A stretch of DNA of 64,000 nt from Hydrogenophaga sp. 2FB (GTDB taxonomy: Bacteria > Pseudomonadota > Gammaproteobacteria > Burkholderiales > Burkholderiaceae_C). Shown here in pieces: positions 58,759-64,000 of this stretch. The notes below the pieces were generated by a model. It made no database searches, had not been told where the DNA came from, and was given only the letters and a program-made list of their open reading frames with translations. Where the stretch lies: assembly GCF_005503365.1 (NCBI RefSeq), contig NZ_SCML01000018.1:1-64000 (forward strand), read 5' to 3'. How positions within the stretch are numbered: the stretch's first letter is position 1; each line of letters starts with the position of its first letter. A program made the position numbers and the translations under genes.

Positions 58759-60162
58759 ATGACCAGCCTCTTCGCCCAAGACGCGCTCCTGCCCACAGGC
58801 TGGGCAAAAAACGTCCAGCTCACCTGGAGCGCCTCGGGCCACCTCACCCAGGTCCAGCCCGACACCCGGCCGGCATCCGGCGTGGCCACCGTCCCGGGCC
58901 CGCTGATCCCCGGCCTCCCCAACCTCCACTCCCACGCGTTCCAGCGTGCCTTCGCCGGCCTCACCGAATACCGCGGCGCGGCGCCCGATGGCCAACAGGA
59001 CAGCTTCTGGAGCTGGCGCACCCTGATGTACCGCTTCGCCGCGCGGCTAAGCCCCGAACAGGTCGAGGCCATCGCCACCTGGCTTTATGTCGAGATGCTG
59101 GAGGCTGGCTACACCAGCGTTTGCGAATTCCACTACGTGCACCACGACACCGACGGCCGCCCCTACGCCGACGACGCCGAACTCGCCCTCGGCCTGCTGC
59201 GCGCCGCCCAGGCCACGGGCATCGGCCTCACGCTGCTGCCCGTGCTGTACCAGACCAGCGGCTTCGGCGGCCTGCCGCCGAACCATGGCCAGCGCCGCTT
59301 CATCCGCAGCACCGATGCGATGCTGAAACTGCTGCAAGGCCTGAACCCTGTGTGCGACGCCCAAGGCGTCCGGCTGGGTCTCGCGCCACACTCGCTGCGC
59401 GCCGTACCGCCCGAGGGCCTGCGCGAGGCCCTCGCCGGCCTCGACGCCATCGACCCCACCGCGCCGATCCACATCCACATCGCCGAGCAGACCGCCGAAG
59501 TCGACGCCTGCCTGGCCTGGAGTGGTCAGCGGCCGGTGGACTGGCTGCTGGACCACGCGGCCGTCGATGGCCGCTGGTGCCTGGTGCACGCCACCCACAT
59601 GAGCGATGCCGAGTACCAGCGCGCGGCAGCCAGCGGCGCCGTGGCCGGCCTGTGCCCCAGCACCGAGGCCAATCTGGGCGACGGCCTGTTCGACATGCCG
59701 CGCTGGCTCGCGGCCGGTGGCGCCTGGGGCCTGGGCTCGGACAGCCATGCCACGGTGAACGCGGCCGAGGAACTGATGCTGCTCGAATACGGCCAGCGCC
59801 TGCAGCGCCGTGAGCGCAACGTGCTGGCCAGCGCCGCGCAGCCCCAGGTGGCCACGGCCATGACGCTGCAGGCCGTGGCCGGCGGCGCGCAGGCCAGCGG
59901 CCGCGCACCACCCTGTTCGGGCGGCCTGGCCGTGGGGCAGCGCGCTGATTTCGTGGCGCTCGACGCCAGCCATGTTGCGCTGGCCGGCTTGCCCGCGCCC
60001 GACATGCTGTCGGCCCATGTGTTCGCCAGCCACCGCCGTTCGGCCATTGCCAGCGTCTGGGCTGCTGGCCGCGAACGCGTCAGCGCCGGCCATCACGCCT
60101 TGCACACTTCCGCCGCCGCGGCATTCGTGGCCGCGCGCACCCGCCTGCTCGCCACCACCTGA
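58759..60162 (+). CDS. hutF: formimidoylglutamate deiminase
   Basis: A 467-residue amidohydrolase that deaminates N-formimino-glutamate to N-formyl-glutamate and ammonia. Metal ligands appear in PNLHSHAFQRAF, in IHIHIAEQTAEV and in LGSDSHATVNAAEEL. Its presence with HutG shows that this organism uses the five-step pathway and does not use the one-step formimidoylglutamase (HutE-type) route. The start lies 5 bp after the hutI stop; a much longer frame through hutI is a shadow. Confidence 0.95.
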   Translation: MTSLFAQDALLPTGWAKNVQLTWSASGHLTQVQPDTRPASGVATVPGPLIPGLPNLHSHAFQRAFAGLTEYRGAAPDGQQDSFWSWRTLMYRFAARLSPEQVEAIATWLYVEMLEAGYTSVCEFHYVHHDTDGRPYADDAELALGLLRAAQATGIGLTLLPVLYQTSGFGGLPPNHGQRRFIRSTDAMLKLLQGLNPVCDAQGVRLGLAPHSLRAVPPEGLREALAGLDAIDPTAPIHIHIAEQTAEVDACLAWSGQRPVDWLLDHAAVDGRWCLVHATHMSDAEYQRAAASGAVAGLCPSTEANLGDGLFDMPRWLAAGGAWGLGSDSHATVNAAEELMLLEYGQRLQRRERNVLASAAQPQVATAMTLQAVAGGAQASGRAPPCSGGLAVGQRADFVALDASHVALAGLPAPDMLSAHVFASHRRSAIASVWAAGRERVSAGHHALHTSAAAAFVAARTRLLATT

Positions 60163-60174
60163 GACGCCACCGCC

Positions 60175-61005
60175 ATGTCCACCGCCTTCCCGGTCACCGA
60201 CCAGCCCGCGTTCCGCTTCCACCCGGGCACGCGCCCGCTGCTCATCTCCATGCCCCACGTCGGCACCTACGTGCCGCCGGCCATCGCCGAACGCCTGACG
60301 GCCGAAGCGCGCCAGGTCCCCGACACCGACTGGCACCTTGAACGCCTCTACGGTTTCGCGCGGGAGCTCGGCGCGTCCATCCTGGTGGCCACACATTCGC
60401 GCTACGTGATTGATCTGAACCGCGCGCCCGACGGCGCCAGCCTGTACCCGGGCCAGAGCGTCACCGGTCTGTGCCCCATCGACACCTTCGACGACACGCC
60501 GATCTACGCCGCTGGCGACGTGCCCCTTGAGGCCGAGATCGCCGCGCGCCGCGACGCCATCTGGCAGCCCTACCATGACAAGCTGGCCGAGGAACTGGCG
60601 CGCATCAAGGCCGTGCACGGCGTGGCCGCGTTGTGGGACGCGCATTCGATCCGCTCGGTATTGCCGCGCTTCTTCGACGGCAAGCTGCCCGACCTGAACC
60701 TGGGCACCGCCCAGGGCGCCAGTTGCGACCCGGGGCTGGCGCAGACGCTGCTGGCCATCGCCGAAAGCGCGCCCGGTTACACCGGCGTCCTCAACGGACG
60801 CTTCACCGGCGGCTACATCACGCGCCACCATGGCCGACCCGCGCGCAACGTGCATGCGGTGCAACTCGAAATGACGCAGAGCAGCTACATGCGGGAAGCC
60901 CTGCCATTCGACTACCTGCCCGACCTGGCGGCCGGCGTGCAGCCGCATGTGCGGCGCATGATCGAGGCCGTGCTGCGGTTCGTCGATGCGAGGCGCACAA
61001 ACTGA
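60175..61005 (+). CDS. hutG: N-formylglutamate deformylase
   Basis: A 276-residue metallohydrolase that releases formate and glutamate, the last Hut step. Landmarks are LLISMPHVGTYVPPAIAERL, RYVIDLNRAPDG, LWDAHSIRS and GGYITRHHGRP, typical of the FGase family. It closes the hut operon; the convergent TRAP genes end 83 bp away, and no terminator is obvious. Confidence 0.95.
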   Translation: MSTAFPVTDQPAFRFHPGTRPLLISMPHVGTYVPPAIAERLTAEARQVPDTDWHLERLYGFARELGASILVATHSRYVIDLNRAPDGASLYPGQSVTGLCPIDTFDDTPIYAAGDVPLEAEIAARRDAIWQPYHDKLAEELARIKAVHGVAALWDAHSIRSVLPRFFDGKLPDLNLGTAQGASCDPGLAQTLLAIAESAPGYTGVLNGRFTGGYITRHHGRPARNVHAVQLEMTQSSYMREALPFDYLPDLAAGVQPHVRRMIEAVLRFVDARRTN

Positions 61006-61088
61006 GCGACGCCAGCCCCCGCTGAACCGATCGAGCCACCACCGTTCCATGCGCGATCTGGTGCGCGCGTCGTGGGGCTCGGCCTGCT

Positions 61089-62369
61089 TCAGCCGGCGAA
61101 CCACCTGGCCGGGCCGATCACGAGCCAGGGGAAGAGCACCATCAGGAACATCACGGCGAACTGGGCGCCCATGAAGGGCAGCACGCCGCGCGTGACCTCG
61201 TCCATCTTCATGCGCCCGACACCCGCCACGACGTTGAGCACAGTCCCGACCGGGGGCGTGATCAGGCCGATGGCGTTGTTGATGATGAAGAGCACGCCAA
61301 AGTAGACCGGGTCGATGCCGGCGGCCTTGATGACGGGCATGAGCACCGGCGTCATGATCAGGATCGTCGGCGTCATGTCCATCGCGGTGCCCACGGCCAT
61401 CACCAGCAGCATGATGGCGATCAGCAGCAGCGTCTGGTTGTCCATGAACGGCTCGAGCAGCGCGATCATCTTGCTCGGGATGTCCGCCACGGTGATCAAC
61501 CACGCGCTCACCATCGCCGCGGCCACCAGGAACATGATGACGGCCGTGGTCTTGGCCGCGCTCAGGAACACGCCGTACAGCTGCCGAGGGCGGAGTTCGC
61601 GGTAGACGAAAACGGATACCAGCAACGCGTACACCGCGGCCACGACCGCCGCCTCCGTGGGCGTGAACACCCCGAGCTTCAGGCCCACGAGCACGATCAC
61701 CGGCAGGCCGAGCGCCCAGGCCGATTCCCGGAGCGCCATGAGCCGTTCGGCGCCACTGGCTCTGGGGGGCGGCGCGATGTTCTCGCGCCGCGCCACCCAC
61801 CACCAGGTGATCGAGATGGCCGCGGCCATCATCAGGCCCGGCACAATGCCGGCGAGGAACAGCTTCGAGATCGAGACGTTGGCCGCCACGTCGAAGATCA
61901 CGAAGCCGATCGACGGCGGGATCACCGGCGCAATGATGCCCGCCGAGGCGATCAGGCCGCCGGAACGCGCCTTGTCGTGCCCCGCCTTGGTCATCATCGG
62001 CAACAGCAGGGCGGCCAGCGCCGCCGTGTCCGCCACGGCCGAGCCCGACAGCGCGGCCAGCAGGCAGGCGGCCACGATGGTCACGAAGCCCAGGCCACCC
62101 CGCCGGTGGCCGACCAGCGTCATGGCCAGCGCCACGATGCGGCGCGACATGCCGCCCGCGTTCATGATCTCGCCGGCCAGCATGAAGAAGGGCACGGCCA
62201 GCAGAGGGAAGCTGTCGGCGCCGTTGATCACGTTCTGCGCCAGGATTTGCGCGTCGAACAGATCGAGATGCCACATCAGCGCGACGCCCGAGAGCAGCAG
62301 CGAGTAGGCGATCGGCATGCCGATCGCCATGGCGCCCAGGAGGGACAGCAGAAAGACGGCGACGGTCAT
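61089..62369 (-). CDS. TRAP transporter large permease (DctM type)
   Basis: A 426-residue inner-membrane protein with about 12 segments. The opening LLSLLGAMAIGMPIAYSLLLSGVALM, the PFFMLAGEIMNAGGMSRRIV segment and VPPSIGFVIFDVA-type loop near residue 150 are standard for DctM. It is the channel of the TRAP system. The start overlaps the DctQ stop by 4 bp (ATGA); the longer frame reads through dctQ and is rejected. Confidence 0.93.
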   Translation of the reverse strand: MTVAVFLLSLLGAMAIGMPIAYSLLLSGVALMWHLDLFDAQILAQNVINGADSFPLLAVPFFMLAGEIMNAGGMSRRIVALAMTLVGHRRGGLGFVTIVAACLLAALSGSAVADTAALAALLLPMMTKAGHDKARSGGLIASAGIIAPVIPPSIGFVIFDVAANVSISKLFLAGIVPGLMMAAAISITWWWVARRENIAPPPRASGAERLMALRESAWALGLPVIVLVGLKLGVFTPTEAAVVAAVYALLVSVFVYRELRPRQLYGVFLSAAKTTAVIMFLVAAAMVSAWLITVADIPSKMIALLEPFMDNQTLLLIAIMLLVMAVGTAMDMTPTILIMTPVLMPVIKAAGIDPVYFGVLFIINNAIGLITPPVGTVLNVVAGVGRMKMDEVTRGVLPFMGAQFAVMFLMVLFPWLVIGPARWFAG

Positions 62370-62935
62370 CGTGAAGGCTCCCCGAGGTGCTGCGGCGCCG
62401 AGCCGGGTATCTGGTCCTCGGAATCCTGGACCATCGTCAGGTCCGACAGGTCGAGCCGCCCGGTGAGTCCGTGCCAGAACTGGCGCAGCAGCAGAAAGCC
62501 GGCCGCCGCCGCGAACACGATGCCGCTGGCATAGAAGATGGCGGCCGAGAGGCCGCTGACCGGCGCCCGCACGTCCCAGTTGATGTGGGCCTGCGTCCAG
62601 GCGCCCGAGAGCAACAACCCGTGCACCCAGAGCATGAGCAACTGCGCGATCAGCAGGCAGGCCTTGCGCCCGGCGGGCGGCAGGCGCGAGACCAGCACGT
62701 CGGTGCCCAGGTGGCGTTGTTCCTTCACGGCCACGATGGCCCCGAGGAAGATCATCCACACGAACAGCCAGCGGCTGAGTTCTTCGCTCACGGTGATGCC
62801 GGAATTGAAGGCGTAGCGCAGCACCACGTTGCCGAACACGAGCAACACCATGGTGGCGAGGATCCCGACGACCAGCCGTTCGATGCCGCGGCAGAAGAAA
62901 TCGATGGCGAAACGCATGTGGTTCTGCCGGGTCAT
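62366..62935 (-). CDS. TRAP transporter small permease (DctQ type)
   Basis: A 189-residue inner-membrane protein with four membrane segments and the DctQ landmark SEELSRWLFVWMIFLGAIVAVKEQRHLGTD. It bridges the binding protein and the large permease. It overlaps the DctP stop by 4 bp and the DctM start by 4 bp. The C-terminal tail (about 25 residues) is polar. Confidence 0.92.
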   Translation of the reverse strand: MTRQNHMRFAIDFFCRGIERLVVGILATMVLLVFGNVVLRYAFNSGITVSEELSRWLFVWMIFLGAIVAVKEQRHLGTDVLVSRLPPAGRKACLLIAQLLMLWVHGLLLSGAWTQAHINWDVRAPVSGLSAAIFYASGIVFAAAAGFLLLRQFWHGLTGRLDLSDLTMVQDSEDQIPGSAPQHLGEPSR

Positions 62936-63957
62936 TTCTGCGCGCGCAGCTTCTGGAGCTCGGCGAAGGTCTGGTTGACCAGCTCTTCGCCGACCTCCTT
63001 GCTGAACTTCTGGACCACGGGCTTGAGCTGCGCGCGGATCTTCGCGAGCTCGGCCGGCGGCAGCTCGTTGTAGGCCATGCCCTTGGCGCGCAGGTCGATC
63101 AACAGGCTCGCGTCGACCTCACGGCTGAGCTTGCGCTGGTAGTCGCGCGACTCGTTGCAGGACGCCTGCAGGATCTGCTTCTCATCGGCGGACAGCTTGT
63201 CCCAGAACTTCGCTCCGGCCATCACCACGTAGAGCGAGTAAGCATGGCGCGTCGCGGTCAGGTACTTCTGGACCTCGTAGAACTTGTTGGCCGCGATGAT
63301 CGCGTAGGGGTTCTCCTGGGCGTCCACGGCTTTCGTTTCGAGCGCGGAGTAAAGCTCGGTGAAGGCCATCGGGATCGCGTTCGAGCCCAGCGCGCCGAAC
63401 ATCTGCACGTACACCGGGTTCTGCATCGTGCGGATCTTCAAACCATCCAGATCCTCCATCTTCGTGATCGCGCGCTTGTTGTTGGTCACGTGGCGAAACC
63501 CGTTCTCCCAGTAGCACAGGCCCACCAGGCCCCGGGCGGGCAGTTTGTCGAGCAGGGCCTTGCCGACTGGGCCGTCCACCACCGCATCGGCCTCTTTCGT
63601 GTTCTCGAAAAGGAACGGGAAATCGAAGAGCGCGAATTCCTTGACCACGCCCACCAGCGGCGCGGTCGACATGGCGGTCATTTCCAGCACGCCACCCTGG
63701 CTGGCCGAAATCATCTGCACCTCACCGCCCAGTTGCCCGTCGGAAAATCCCTTGACGTTGAGCTTGCCGCCGCTCTTCTGGGCCACGAGTTCGGCGAACT
63801 TCTTCGCGCCCATGCCCTGCGGGTGCTGCTGCGGTGCGACGTAGCCGAATTTGATGGTGCGTTCCTGCACGTCGGCGGCATGGGCGCCCACGCCGCCGAG
63901 CGTGGCGAGCAGGGCGGTGGTGGCGGCGAGCAGCGGTGTTTGGATCTTCTTGTTCAT
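62932..63957 (-). CDS. TRAP transporter substrate-binding protein (DctP type)
   Basis: A 341-residue periplasmic protein with a signal peptide (residues 1-28, ending GAHAA). Arg176 in LDGLKIRTMQNP is the conserved carboxylate-binding arginine, so the ligand is probably an organic acid; AFTELYSALETKAVDAQENP is the usual DctP landmark. The start is preceded by TAGGAGAC. First gene of the dctPQM operon; it could import a C4-dicarboxylate, a sugar acid or urocanate-like acid next to the hut locus, but the substrate is unknown. Confidence 0.93.
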   Translation of the reverse strand: MNKKIQTPLLAATTALLATLGGVGAHAADVQERTIKFGYVAPQQHPQGMGAKKFAELVAQKSGGKLNVKGFSDGQLGGEVQMISASQGGVLEMTAMSTAPLVGVVKEFALFDFPFLFENTKEADAVVDGPVGKALLDKLPARGLVGLCYWENGFRHVTNNKRAITKMEDLDGLKIRTMQNPVYVQMFGALGSNAIPMAFTELYSALETKAVDAQENPYAIIAANKFYEVQKYLTATRHAYSLYVVMAGAKFWDKLSADEKQILQASCNESRDYQRKLSREVDASLLIDLRAKGMAYNELPPAELAKIRAQLKPVVQKFSKEVGEELVNQTFAELQKLRAQK

Positions 63958-64000
63958 GTTGTCTCCTAAGGGGTGGTGGTGTCGTTCTTCTTGAAGGCAT

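Noticed and set aside
57466..60162. An 898-codon frame that would fuse sequence across hutI to hutF
   Set aside because: The first two thirds are Arg-rich out-of-frame hutI sequence; the real hutF starts at 58759 with a normal N-terminus.

Overview
The window is high-GC chromosomal DNA of a betaproteobacterium, most likely Burkholderiales/Comamonadaceae (a Hydrogenophaga-like organism). I infer this from protein style, the TamA/TamB and DsbB neighbourhoods, and intergenic hairpin repeats of a kind I associate with that family; no rRNA or marker gene settles it. The exception is the first ~5.9 kb, which is visibly richer in A+T and has the codon style of transferred DNA.

Layout. (1) 353-5882, minus strand: a tightly coupled three-gene recombinase operon that I read as a Gamma-Mobile-Trio (gmtY, gmtZ, gmtX), the signature of GMT genomic islands. 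The island cargo should lie left of base 1, and the island edge falls in the gene-free stretch 5883-6364. (2) 6365-8788: a copper-handling set (DUF2946 protein, PCu(A)C chaperone, PepSY membrane protein). (3) 9116-11909: divergent ATPase and permease of a ferric-iron ABC importer around a Fur-box-like site. (4) 11965-15175: Tat lipoprotein, VOC protein, SpmAB-like membrane protein, an AAC(3)-family protein that reads on antisense to its neighbour, and tRNA-Arg(CCU). (5) 15272-29559: a large 2-aminoethylphosphonate (AEP) catabolic locus. A nine-gene minus-strand operon (GntR regulator, phnA, phnY, PhnZ-like HD oxygenase, ald, FAD oxidoreductase, DMT exporter, inositol-monophosphatase-like phosphatase, Nudix) faces a plus-strand AEP importer plus phnW. 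The two arms diverge from one palindrome that contains the -35 boxes of both promoters. PhnW makes phosphonoacetaldehyde and alanine; PhnY and PhnA convert the aldehyde to acetate and phosphate; Ald returns alanine to pyruvate. (6) 29604-46011: LysR/azoreductase pair, DsbA/DsbB pair with a Cys/His-rich small protein, TamB/TamA, a vWA/MoxR pair, a di-haem cytochrome c, and a class A PBP-like protein.

(7) 46262-61005: histidine utilisation. Two HutC-type GntR regulators are followed by a PhyH-type Fe(II)/2-oxoglutarate dioxygenase and a complete branched-chain-amino-acid-type ABC importer, and then hutH-hutU-hutD-hutI-hutF-hutG (the five-step route to glutamate and formate). Sites matching the HutC-subfamily pattern GTMTAKAC lie ahead of the dioxygenase and ahead of hutH, which suggests that the dioxygenase and importer belong to the same regulon. 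That is the most testable new biology here: uptake and oxidative conversion of a modified histidine-like substrate into the Hut pathway. (8) 61089-63957: a TRAP transporter (DctM, DctQ, DctP types).

No CRISPR array, rRNA, insertion sequence or prophage structural gene was seen.
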